Positions 8,013 to 16,442 of a stretch of DNA of 36,915 nt are shown piece by piece. The notes under the pieces were generated by a model. It was not told the DNA's origin. It searched no databases and was given only the letters and a program-made list of their open reading frames with translations. The DNA lies in NCBI GenBank assembly GCA_021816545.1, contig JAKAXP010000001.1:1-36915 (forward strand). Reading direction: 5' to 3'. Position 1 is the stretch's first letter, and each line of letters starts with the position of its first letter. Made by a program: the position numbers and the translations under genes. This DNA comes from Bacteroidota bacterium. Its GTDB lineage: Bacteria; Bacteroidota; Bacteroidia; Bacteroidales; VadinHA17.

Positions 8013-9551
8013 ATGAGTTTGAAGACAAAAACAACAATTTTCCTGGCAATGACACTTATGATATCAGGCCCACTGCGGTCACAGCAATATGCGGCAAACA
8101 TTTTTGACGGAAACCTGGACATAGGCAGATGCAGCATCCGCGGATCGGTGGAGTATGACCCCGCAGCGCAGCAATATACCCTGGCGGGATCAGGTGAAAA
8201 CATCTGGTTCAGTGCAGACCAGTTTCACTTCGCGTGGAAGAAGCTTAGCGGTGATTTTATTCTCAGTGCTGATGTCAGGTTCATCGGCGAGGGGAACCAT
8301 GCACACAGGAAGGTTGGATGGATGATCCGTAACAGCCTTGACGCGTCTTCGGCGCATGTCAGCGCTGCCGTGCACGGTGACGGGCTGGCATCACTGCAAT
8401 ACCGGTTGTATGATGGCGGTGAGACACTCGAGAACAGGTCCCCGGTAAAGGCACCTGATGTAATTCAGCTTGAACGGAGGGGTGACCTGTTCATCTTCTC
8501 TGCCGCTGTGAGGGGCGAGCCGTTCCGGACTGTGGAGGTCAGGCAGTCCTCACTGACCGGCGAAGTGTTTGCAGGGCTTTTCATCTGTTCTCATGACAAC
8601 AACTTTTCAGAAAAGGCTGTCTTCAGCAACGTGAGGATCACAAGGCCGGCATGGCCCGACCTGGTGCCATACCGCGACTACCTCGGCAGTAACCTTGAGA
8701 TCCTTGATGTTGAAACGGGGCACCGCCAGGTTGTCTTCCAGGCGCCTAATTCAATACAGGCGCCCAACTGGACACCGGACGGCAGGTACCTGGTTTACAA
8801 CAGTGACGGGTTGCTGTACCGGTTTGACCTTGAAACGGGTATGCCGGAGGTTATAAATTCAGGGTTTGCCCGAAGCAACAACAATGACCATGTCCTCTCG
8901 TTTGACGGGATGATGATAGGAATAAGCAACCATGTGGCTGAGGAGAACAACCGATCAATAATATTTACAATGCCCCTTGAAGGAGGCACCCCGGAGCGTA
9001 TCACCGCCCTCGGTCCCTCCTATCTCCATGGCTGGTCGCCTGACGGCAAGTGGATGACATACACCGCAGAGCGAAAAGGTGATTATGACCTCTACAAAAT
9101 ATCATTGGAAAAGAAGAAAGAGATCAGGCTGACTGATGCCCCCGGGCTTGATGACGGGTCAGAGTATTCACCTGACGGGAAATACATTTATTTTAACTCG
9201 GTACGCTCCGGTAAAATGAAACTGTGGAGAATGAAGCCTGACGGCTCACAGCAGGAGCAATTGACATTTGATGAATATAACGACTGGTTCCCGCATATCT
9301 CACCGGACGGCAATTGGATTGTCTTCCTCTCATTCATGCCGGATGTAAGACCTGATGATCATCCTTTTTACAAACATGTATATATCAGAAGGATGGCCAT
9401 CCCGGAAACGAAAGCCGACCTCCATGATTATACATCCGGAACACCGGAGGTAATTGCCTATCTTTACGGTGGGCAGGGAACTATTAATGTTCCGGGCTGG
9501 TCTCCTGACGGGAAAAAAGTGGCTTTCGTCAGCAATTCCGGAGTTCTTTAA
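8013..9551 (+). CDS. Exported TolB/PD40 beta-propeller protein with N-terminal lectin-like domain
   Basis: The 512-residue product begins with a Sec signal (cleavage near LRSQ, residue about 24). Residues of roughly 30-215 look like a concanavalin-like jelly roll of the DUF1349/DUF1080 type (GDFILSADVRFIGEG, VGWMIRNSLD, HGDGLASLQYR). Residues 220-512 contain repeated PD40 motifs (NWTPDGRYLVYNSDG, GWSPDGKWMTYTAE, EYSPDGKYIYFNSV, HISPDGNWIVFLS, GWSPDGKKVAFVS), the signature of TolB-like propellers. It has no enzymatic motif and probably binds glycan or protein in the periplasm. It is first in a likely operon with GH97 and GH95 enzymes (50 bp to the next start), suggesting a link to carbohydrate use. 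Confidence 0.85.
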   Translation: MSLKTKTTIFLAMTLMISGPLRSQQYAANIFDGNLDIGRCSIRGSVEYDPAAQQYTLAGSGENIWFSADQFHFAWKKLSGDFILSADVRFIGEGNHAHRKVGWMIRNSLDASSAHVSAAVHGDGLASLQYRLYDGGETLENRSPVKAPDVIQLERRGDLFIFSAAVRGEPFRTVEVRQSSLTGEVFAGLFICSHDNNFSEKAVFSNVRITRPAWPDLVPYRDYLGSNLEILDVETGHRQVVFQAPNSIQAPNWTPDGRYLVYNSDGLLYRFDLETGMPEVINSGFARSNNNDHVLSFDGMMIGISNHVAEENNRSIIFTMPLEGGTPERITALGPSYLHGWSPDGKWMTYTAERKGDYDLYKISLEKKKEIRLTDAPGLDDGSEYSPDGKYIYFNSVRSGKMKLWRMKPDGSQQEQLTFDEYNDWFPHISPDGNWIVFLSFMPDVRPDDHPFYKHVYIRRMAIPETKADLHDYTSGTPEVIAYLYGGQGTINVPGWSPDGKKVAFVSNSGVL

Positions 9552-9601
9552 ACATTGACTACAGATACACAGGAATACCAACCTGAATTTAATCTCTTCT
9601 G

Positions 9602-11536
9602 ATGAACAGACTTTATACTGCAGTTATCATTATGCTTGCCGTCACCTCCGGGTGCGTCACCACAAAAACAGTTAACATGTCCAGTCCGGATGGAAGGATA
9701 ACGGTGGCATTCACCCTGGATAAGGCCGGACAGCCTGCCTACTCGGTCAGTTATCTTGATACGGCTGTCATGACAAACAGTGCCCTCGGCCTGAAAAGGA
9801 AGGATGCAGATTTTACAACTGGTCTCAGGCTTGATTCAGTTACCGGACCAGAGGCTGTAAGAGAGAGCTATACCCTTTTGCACGGAAAGAAAAGGGAAGC
9901 TTCCTATAATGCACTGAGGCATACTGTTCATCTTTCCGGTTCCTCCGGCGAACCAATGGATATTATCTTCCAGGTTTCGGATGAAGGTTTTGCATTCTGC
10001 TACCGTTTCCCAGGTGCATCCGCAGAGGTAAAATTCATAACAGAAGAAGGGAGTTCATTTGGCTTCGCCGAAGGCGCACTTGCCTGGATCCAGCCCCGTG
10101 CCGCCTCCAAGTCAGGATGGAACATGACAAATCCCTCCTATGAGGAAAACTACATGATGGAAGTTCCGCTGGCAACTGTGGCTGCCGACACGAACGGCTG
10201 GGTCTTCCCTGCCCTTTTCCGCTCAGGTAACTGCTGGGTGAACCTGACAGAGAGCTGGCCTGACAGAAACTACTGCGGCAGCCACATGGCGAAGGGCAGC
10301 GGGGCCAATGAGATGAAGATTGCTTTCCCGGAGCTGACTGAGGGTTATACCGGCGGTTCCGTTCTGCCACAGTCAGGGCTTCCCTGGCAGACCCCCTGGC
10401 GCATAGTGACCATGGGACAAACACCAGGAATCATCGCGGAGTCTACCCACGGCACAGACCTTGCTCTGCCTGCACGTGAGGGTGATTTCAGGTATGTCCG
10501 GCCGGGAAGGGCGGCATGGAGCTGGGCACTGATGAAGGACAGGTCAGTCAATTATGAGATGCAGAAGAGTTTCATCAGCTATGCATCGGAGATGGGATGG
10601 GAATACTGCCTGATTGACGTCAACTGGGACAAGACAATCGGATGGGATAAGATAGCTGAACTGGCCCGGATGGCCGAAGAGAAAAAGGTCGGACTGATAC
10701 TCTGGTATAACTCTGCAGGCGACTGGAATACTGTCACTTACCATCCAAAGGACCGGCTTCTGACACATGAATCGAGGGAGGAGGAGTTCGGCCGGCTGGA
10801 GAGCATTGGCATAAAAGGAATAAAGGTCGACTTCTTTGGCGGAGACGGCCAGTCGATGATGAATTATTACCAGGACATCCTTTCCGATGCGCACCGGCAT
10901 AAACTGGTCGTGAACTGCCACGGTTCAACATACCCCCGGGGGCTGCAGCGAACCTGGCCAAACCTTGTCTCTATGGAAGCAATCCGAGGTTTCGAGTTCG
11001 CAACATTTGACCAGGCTACGGCTGACCTCGTCGCTTCGAAAGCAACCACACTCGCCTTTACAAGGAATGCATTTGATCCGATGGACTTCACCCCGGTCTG
11101 CTTCACACAGTATGACAATTTCGAACGGAGAACAGGCAACGGTGCGGAACTGGCTCTGGCTGTGCTGTTTTTGTCCGGAGTTCAGCATTATGCCGAGACT
11201 CCGATGGGGATGGCAACAGTTCCGGACTATGTAAAGAATATGATGAAGGAAATACCAGTGAGCTGGGACGAGACCCGGTTCATTGACGGGTACCCGGGCA
11301 GATACATCGTGCTGGCGAGGAGATCTGGAGACAGGTGGTACATCGCCGGGGTTAATGCTGAAAAGATGCCGTTGAGGCTTGCGGTCCGGTTACCCTTTCC
11401 GGTGGCCGGATCAGGAACACTCATTACCGAGGGAGATACCCTGCCCTCCTTCTCAACAGCCAGCGTCACACCTGACAACGCAGGGAAGATAAACATTGAA
11501 ATCCAGCCCTCAGGCGGCTTTGTGACAAAGTTTTAA
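9602..11536 (+). CDS. Glycoside hydrolase family 97 lipoprotein, probably retaining (alpha-galactosidase-like)
   Basis: The 644-residue product has a lipoprotein signal (VTSGC, Cys18) and the three-part GH97 layout: N-terminal beta-sandwich (SSPDGRITVAFTLD), central (beta/alpha)8 barrel with WEYCLIDVNWD, and C-terminal sandwich. In GH97, inverting enzymes such as SusB use glutamates as base, whereas retaining enzymes such as BtGH97b use an aspartate nucleophile on barrel strand 4. Here the strand reads K-V-D410-F-F, and the position of SusB's base in NAHE is glycine (N-C-H-G441), while the acid/base glutamate is kept (S-M-E459-A). This points to a retaining alpha-glycosidase, perhaps alpha-galactosidase. 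It sits 23 bp upstream of a GH95 gene. Confidence 0.9.
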   Translation: MNRLYTAVIIMLAVTSGCVTTKTVNMSSPDGRITVAFTLDKAGQPAYSVSYLDTAVMTNSALGLKRKDADFTTGLRLDSVTGPEAVRESYTLLHGKKREASYNALRHTVHLSGSSGEPMDIIFQVSDEGFAFCYRFPGASAEVKFITEEGSSFGFAEGALAWIQPRAASKSGWNMTNPSYEENYMMEVPLATVAADTNGWVFPALFRSGNCWVNLTESWPDRNYCGSHMAKGSGANEMKIAFPELTEGYTGGSVLPQSGLPWQTPWRIVTMGQTPGIIAESTHGTDLALPAREGDFRYVRPGRAAWSWALMKDRSVNYEMQKSFISYASEMGWEYCLIDVNWDKTIGWDKIAELARMAEEKKVGLILWYNSAGDWNTVTYHPKDRLLTHESREEEFGRLESIGIKGIKVDFFGGDGQSMMNYYQDILSDAHRHKLVVNCHGSTYPRGLQRTWPNLVSMEAIRGFEFATFDQATADLVASKATTLAFTRNAFDPMDFTPVCFTQYDNFERRTGNGAELALAVLFLSGVQHYAETPMGMATVPDYVKNMMKEIPVSWDETRFIDGYPGRYIVLARRSGDRWYIAGVNAEKMPLRLAVRLPFPVAGSGTLITEGDTLPSFSTASVTPDNAGKINIEIQPSGGFVTKF

Positions 11537-11559
11537 TACATCAGAAAAACCTCAGATAA

Positions 11560-13986
11560 ATGAAGATTACCAAAGTACTGCCGCTCCTGATCGGCGCACT
11601 CGTGTCCGGCTGCAGCTCCGGGCCGGGCTCAACCGGTAAATATGTTATGTGGTATGACAGGCCTGCCGCCCAATGGACAGAAGCCCTGCCAGTAGGAAAC
11701 GGGCGCCTTGGCGGGATGATCTTCGGTAATCCGGCGGTTGAACGCCTGCAGGTAAATGAGGAGTCGTTATGGGGCGGTGTGAATATTCCAAACAACAATC
11801 CCGGAGCGCTTGCAAACCTGCCGGAGATAAGGAAACTTATTCTCGACGGGAAGATCCCTGAGGCATATGAGCTTTCGGAAAAATACCTGGCCGGAATACC
11901 GGGAAAAACATGGACGTACCAGACTGTGGGGGACATCTTCTTCAGATTTGCTGATACCACTGAGGTGACCGATTACCGACGCGGGCTGGACCTGGCCACC
12001 GGTATTGCCTCGGTCAGTTTTGAAAGGAACGGGAACAGGGTTTCATATGAAGTTTATGTGCCTGCCGGCGAAGACCTTATGGTAATCACAATGAAGTCAG
12101 AGGATGAGGGCGGCCTTAATATGGATATTTCTCTGGCAAGGCCTCAGGATGCTTTGATAACAGTCACCGACAACAGGATTGACATGGAAGGACAGATAAT
12201 CGATCCCGAGGATCCAGAAAGAGGTCCCAGCGGAGATCATATGAAGTTCTTTGCCTCGCTGATTGTAATGAGCTGTGACGGTGAACTGAAGAAAGGTGAA
12301 AACAGCCTTAATTACACTGGTGGTAAGGAAATGACGCTATTTTTCAACGCACACACTGACTATAATGTTGACCTGCTGAATTTTGACAGGACGATTGACC
12401 CGCGGGAAAAATGTACCGATGCAATAAGCAAAGCATCCTGGAAGTCATTCGCAAAGATCAGGAAAGAGCATATAGCTGAGCACTCGTCGATGTTCAACAG
12501 GGTCAGTCTTACCCTGGGCAGCGGACCTCATGCGGGCAGGTCCGGGACCACTGCGGAAACCTCAGTTGAAAAGCAATCGTCTGAAGATTACAGAGACCTT
12601 GACGGGCTGCCAACTGATGAGCGGCTCAGGAGGTTCCAGGCAGGCGGTGATGACCCGGAGCTTATTGCGACTTATTTCCAGTATGGGCGATACCTCCTGA
12701 TGGGATCATCGCGCCGGCCGGCGCAACTGCCTGCAAACCTGCAGGGTATCTGGAACAAGGACCTTGCCGCACCGTGGAACTCAGATTATCACACAAACAT
12801 AAATCTCCAGATGAACTACTGGCCGGCAGAGGTCTGCAACCTTACAGAGACCGTTGAGCCGCTGACACGGTTCATGGAGGAGATGACCGGCCCTGGAAGT
12901 GTGACAGCGCGCGAAACATACGGTGCGAAGGGGTGGACTATGCATCACACTACGGATGTCTTCGGCAAGACTGCGGTGATAGACGGAGTTTACTGGGGCA
13001 TGTTCCCCCTCGGTGGTGCCTGGATGACTCTGCCACTATGGGAACACTATGAGTTTACAAATGATACAGCATATCTGCGTGACCGGGCTTACCCCGTAAT
13101 GAAGGGAGCTGCAGAGTTTATCACGACATTCCTGGTACCGGACAGCCAGGGCCGTCTTGTGACAGTCCCCTCCTACTCTCCGGAAAACAGCTACATTGAC
13201 CCCGTATCCGGCAAGGAATTCAAGCTGACATATGCGCCTTCGATGGATAACCAGATCATCCGCGAGGTTCTCGGCAACTGCCGCAAGGCTGCATCAATAC
13301 TTGGTATTGACAGGGAGTGGGCAGATTCGCTTCAGCTGATCCTTGAAAGGGTTCCTGCTGACAGGGTGGCCTCCAACGGCACTATCATGGAATGGATTGA
13401 GGAATTCAGTGAGGCCGAACCCGGTCACAGGCACATGTCGCATCTTTTCGCCCTTCATCCCGGGACTCAGATAACACCCCGGACACCGGACCTGTACGCT
13501 GCGGCGCGCCGGACACTTGAGAGGCGTCTGGAGAACGGCGGCGGACATACAGGCTGGAGCAGGGCATGGATAATCAACTTCTATGCAAGGCTTTATGACG
13601 GCGAAGAAGCTTACAAACATCTGAGGCTGCTCCTTGAAAAGTCAACGCTCCCGAATCTCTTTGACAATCACCCTCCGTTCCAGATAGACGGCAACTTTGG
13701 CGGTACAGCCGGCCTGGCCGAGATGCTTCTTCAGAGCCAGAACGGAACAGTTTTGATACTCCCCGCCCTGCCGGCAGCATGGCCGGAGGGAGAGGTAACG
13801 GGACTGAAGGCGAGGGGCAATTTCGAGGTCGGCATCAAGTGGCGCAACGGTGTAGCAGAGAAGATCAATGTGAAGTCGCTCTCAGGCGCACCGCTGAATC
13901 TTTCGTACCGCGGAAATATCAATTCTATGGAGACGTCAAAAGGAATTGTATACAAATTTGACAGCAACCTGAAATGGATAAAGTAA
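11560..13986 (+). CDS. Glycoside hydrolase family 95 lipoprotein (alpha-L-fucosidase/galactosidase type)
   Basis: The 808-residue enzyme has a lipoprotein signal (ALVSGC, Cys18-19 region) and the GH95 N-terminal hallmark WTEALPVGNGRLGGMIFG. The (alpha/alpha)6 catalytic domain keeps the residues known from Bifidobacterium AfcA: N413 and N415 (in TNINLQMNYWPAE), the acid E542 in S-P-E-N, and D710 in FQIDGNFGGTAG. The length matches family norms (about 780-850). The family acts by inversion on terminal alpha-1,2-L-fucose, with some members preferring alpha-L-galactose. Together with the upstream GH97, it suggests stripping of fucose and galactose from host or algal glycans. It overlaps the next gene by 13 bases. 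Confidence 0.93.
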   Translation: MKITKVLPLLIGALVSGCSSGPGSTGKYVMWYDRPAAQWTEALPVGNGRLGGMIFGNPAVERLQVNEESLWGGVNIPNNNPGALANLPEIRKLILDGKIPEAYELSEKYLAGIPGKTWTYQTVGDIFFRFADTTEVTDYRRGLDLATGIASVSFERNGNRVSYEVYVPAGEDLMVITMKSEDEGGLNMDISLARPQDALITVTDNRIDMEGQIIDPEDPERGPSGDHMKFFASLIVMSCDGELKKGENSLNYTGGKEMTLFFNAHTDYNVDLLNFDRTIDPREKCTDAISKASWKSFAKIRKEHIAEHSSMFNRVSLTLGSGPHAGRSGTTAETSVEKQSSEDYRDLDGLPTDERLRRFQAGGDDPELIATYFQYGRYLLMGSSRRPAQLPANLQGIWNKDLAAPWNSDYHTNINLQMNYWPAEVCNLTETVEPLTRFMEEMTGPGSVTARETYGAKGWTMHHTTDVFGKTAVIDGVYWGMFPLGGAWMTLPLWEHYEFTNDTAYLRDRAYPVMKGAAEFITTFLVPDSQGRLVTVPSYSPENSYIDPVSGKEFKLTYAPSMDNQIIREVLGNCRKAASILGIDREWADSLQLILERVPADRVASNGTIMEWIEEFSEAEPGHRHMSHLFALHPGTQITPRTPDLYAAARRTLERRLENGGGHTGWSRAWIINFYARLYDGEEAYKHLRLLLEKSTLPNLFDNHPPFQIDGNFGGTAGLAEMLLQSQNGTVLILPALPAAWPEGEVTGLKARGNFEVGIKWRNGVAEKINVKSLSGAPLNLSYRGNINSMETSKGIVYKFDSNLKWIK

Positions 13987-14522
13987 TCTTTTTCATTGCA
14001 CTTAGCATTCCGGTGATTTTCTTCTCAAAGCAAAGCCTGTTTGAGCCGCGCAGCCACGGATTCACGAGGTTCTTTAGCTGGGAGTGCATAATTATCCTGT
14101 TTGTATTCAATTATACCAAATGGTTCAGCGAGCCATTTTCTGCCAGGCAGATTATTTCCTGGCTCATGCTATGTGTTTCACTGTGGTTTGTAATAGAATC
14201 GGTTGTAAGGTTAAGAAGGGCCAGGAAGCCGGGTGTTGTGCGGGTGGATGAGAAGCTGTTCAGGTTCGAGAAGACAACGGAACTGGTCACTTCAGGGATT
14301 TACAGGTACATCAGGCATCCAATGTATTCTTCCCTCCTGTTTCTTTCCTGGGGCATATGGCTCAAACAGCCCCTTTGGTACACTTTTCCCGTAGCGCTGC
14401 TTGCATCATGGCTGCTCTGGCTGACCGCCCGCCGCGATGAAATTGAGTGTATCTCCTATTTCGGGGAGAAATACAGTGAGTATATGGAAGGGACGAAAAG
14501 GCTCATCCCGTTCATACTGTGA
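13974..14522 (+). CDS. Isoprenylcysteine carboxyl methyltransferase-like membrane protein
   Basis: The 182-residue protein has about four hydrophobic helices and the ICMT/PEMT signature near its C-terminal half: TSGIYRYIRHPMYSS (RHPMY at 114-118), then the cytosolic EIECISYFGEKYSEYMEGTKRLIP tail with a conserved glutamate. These residues form the S-adenosylmethionine site in the family. Bacterial members are poorly characterised; substrates could be lipids, quinone precursors or small hydrophobic compounds. The start overlaps the GH95 gene, so it is translated from the same transcript, although no obvious functional tie to glycan hydrolysis is seen. It converges with the M81 gene downstream. 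Confidence 0.85.
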   Translation: MDKVIFFIALSIPVIFFSKQSLFEPRSHGFTRFFSWECIIILFVFNYTKWFSEPFSARQIISWLMLCVSLWFVIESVVRLRRARKPGVVRVDEKLFRFEKTTELVTSGIYRYIRHPMYSSLLFLSWGIWLKQPLWYTFPVALLASWLLWLTARRDEIECISYFGEKYSEYMEGTKRLIPFIL

Positions 14523-14600
14523 GTGCGGCTCAAATTGAATTCCCTTTTGGGCAATCAATCTGCCCTGAGCAAATACTTAACAATTCATCAGTGGCCGTGA

Positions 14601-16199
14601 TTATCTCCAGGAATCAATTTTGTCCAGCGGATAGATCGGCCTGGGAATATTGACATAGTTCAGCGCAAACGGATCGATGCTGCTGAATCCGGGTGACATC
14701 ACATTGACAGTCTTCCTGTTATATAGCAGGTAGTTATATCTGAACGGGAACAGGTTTTTAACCGCAACAATATCCGCTTTCCAGACTGAGAGCCCGAGAT
14801 TTTTGAAATCAGACGGTTCTTTCAGTGCCATCGGAAGTTCTGAGAGAATAAGATGTACTCCGTCATGTTTCAGGATGACCGTTTTGCCATACGATGTCTC
14901 CTGTTTTGAGGCAACAACACCGGTAAATACAAACGGTTTATCGTAGACAGTATCAAGCTTGCCTCCGACAGAGATTGTTATTTCATCCCCGGTGTTGTAC
15001 TGCCATGCCTCACCGGCTGCAACTGCGTCGCGCACCGAGACATATGACACAAGGTTGCTCCCCTTTTCAACAAGGGCTTTCAGAATCCATGTGCTTTCGC
15101 CCGGAGTTCCGGCTGAAGGAGCATCGGCCACATCGCAGAAAACCACTGTTCCAAGCGCGCGGGCAATTTTTTTGTCACGGGCTATAGCCACTGCTTCCTC
15201 GGGACTGTTTCCGGCCGGCTGGGGCACATCACGGACAGCCCAGGCCATGTCGGCTATGCTGTCAGCCAGTTCCTGCGCCAGGTCTTTCTTCCCGTCTGTT
15301 ATGGCGACCGTGCTGTATCCCAGTTCAGGCTCATCGATCCATATGTGTACCGGGAAGAAGGAGACAGAGAGTACATCCGGCTGCTTCTCCATCTTCTTCA
15401 TTGAAGAGAAAATCTTTCTGAAGGGAGGAAGGAAGTCGACGTTCATACCGCCACCCTTGAGCAGTTTCATCTTGTTTACAACCATTACCGGCTTTATTTC
15501 GCCAAGGACGGTACGTACGAGCAGGTCGCCGGCCCTGAGGGCAGTTTTGAAATGGTCACGGTGAGGATTTGTATGGTAGCCCACAATGATATTTGCATTT
15601 TCCGTCCTGCGTTTGGTAACGTTGGCATGGAGGTCAAAGGAAACTGCTATCGGCACATCAGGGCCAACAACTTCCCGAAGTGCAAGGATAAGGTTACCCT
15701 CCGGATCGAACATTCCCTGAACGCCCATGGCACCATGCAGTGAGAGGTATATTCCGTCAACCTGAGGCTGGCTCCGGACAGCATCCAGCATCGTGTTTTT
15801 GATCTTCGCATAGAAGAGGCTGTCGACCGGTCCGCCTGACATTGATTTGGCCTGCACCATTGGGACAGTTCTGATCCTTCCCTTTCCGGTTTTTTCAACT
15901 GCGGTGAGAAAGCCTGCCAGCTGTTTGTCTTCTTCAATGGCTGATGCAGGAACATCCTCACCGTAGAAGAGATGGTCAGCCTTGAAATTAACTTCACCGG
16001 TAATGACCGGTGAGAAACTGTTGACCTCATGCATGAATTCCCCATAGAGGATAACCTTCTGATTTGAAGGATTGTCAGTGTTTTGTTGTCCTGTGTTGAC
16101 AGAAGTACCCTGCCTTGAACATGATATAATCGCAAGAATCGTCAGCAAAAAGAACGCCTTGGTCAAAATCAACCTGATGGATTGATACTTTTGGGTCAT
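14601..16199 (-). CDS. Exported M81-family metallopeptidase (MlrC-like) lipoprotein
   Basis: The 532-residue product starts with a lipoprotein signal (ILAIISC, Cys27). The mature part matches the MlrC N-terminal domain (DUF1485/M81): GEFMHEVNSFSP with H57 and E58, L-H155-GAM, the zinc motif S-F-D189-L-H191-A-N and G-Y-H209-TNPHRDH. The C-terminal MlrC domain follows with FCDVADAPSAGTPGES and TISVGGK. MlrC degrades linearised microcystin, but most homologues are of unknown natural substrate, probably small peptides. Export as a lipoprotein is notable because characterised MlrC is described without such an anchor. It is monocistronic on the minus strand with its own upstream region. Confidence 0.88.
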   Translation of the reverse strand: MTQKYQSIRLILTKAFFLLTILAIISCSRQGTSVNTGQQNTDNPSNQKVILYGEFMHEVNSFSPVITGEVNFKADHLFYGEDVPASAIEEDKQLAGFLTAVEKTGKGRIRTVPMVQAKSMSGGPVDSLFYAKIKNTMLDAVRSQPQVDGIYLSLHGAMGVQGMFDPEGNLILALREVVGPDVPIAVSFDLHANVTKRRTENANIIVGYHTNPHRDHFKTALRAGDLLVRTVLGEIKPVMVVNKMKLLKGGGMNVDFLPPFRKIFSSMKKMEKQPDVLSVSFFPVHIWIDEPELGYSTVAITDGKKDLAQELADSIADMAWAVRDVPQPAGNSPEEAVAIARDKKIARALGTVVFCDVADAPSAGTPGESTWILKALVEKGSNLVSYVSVRDAVAAGEAWQYNTGDEITISVGGKLDTVYDKPFVFTGVVASKQETSYGKTVILKHDGVHLILSELPMALKEPSDFKNLGLSVWKADIVAVKNLFPFRYNYLLYNRKTVNVMSPGFSSIDPFALNYVNIPRPIYPLDKIDSWR

Positions 16200-16218
16200 T
16201 TCCTTAATAAATTTATAA

Positions 16219-16226
16219 CAAAAGTA
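16219..16226 (-). promoter_or_regulatory. Candidate Bacteroidota -7 box (TACTTTTG) for the M81 gene
   Basis: On the minus strand the octamer TACTTTTG matches the Bacteroidota -7 consensus TAnnTTTG exactly and lies 19 bases before the ATG of the M81 gene. No convincing -33 TTTG element is seen at the usual spacing, so the call rests on one box only. Confidence 0.35.
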
Positions 16227-16442
16227 ACAAAGTATTTCCCTTCTGCCATCATTTCAGCAACGAACATGAAATTAACAGGTACGAATAGGATGAGATGTCA
16301 GTAATGTTGATTCAGACAGCAGGTGTTGTCATGGCCAAGGATGGAGAAAGGCCATCCGGCGAAGCTCCGGGTACAGGAATACGAATCAAGTTCTGACAAT
16401 GAAAGTAGTCAGCAATCAAAACCAAAAACGCAAAAGCATAAA

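Noticed and set aside
14549..14565. Small GGGCA/TGCCC hairpin between convergent genes
   Set aside because: Only five paired bases and no T-run follows; too weak to call a terminator.
16323..16442. GTG-initiated 40-residue extension of the SDR-DUF2867 protein
   Set aside because: The extension is low-complexity and hydrophilic; the Rossmann motif starts at once after the ATG at 16443, as expected of the family.
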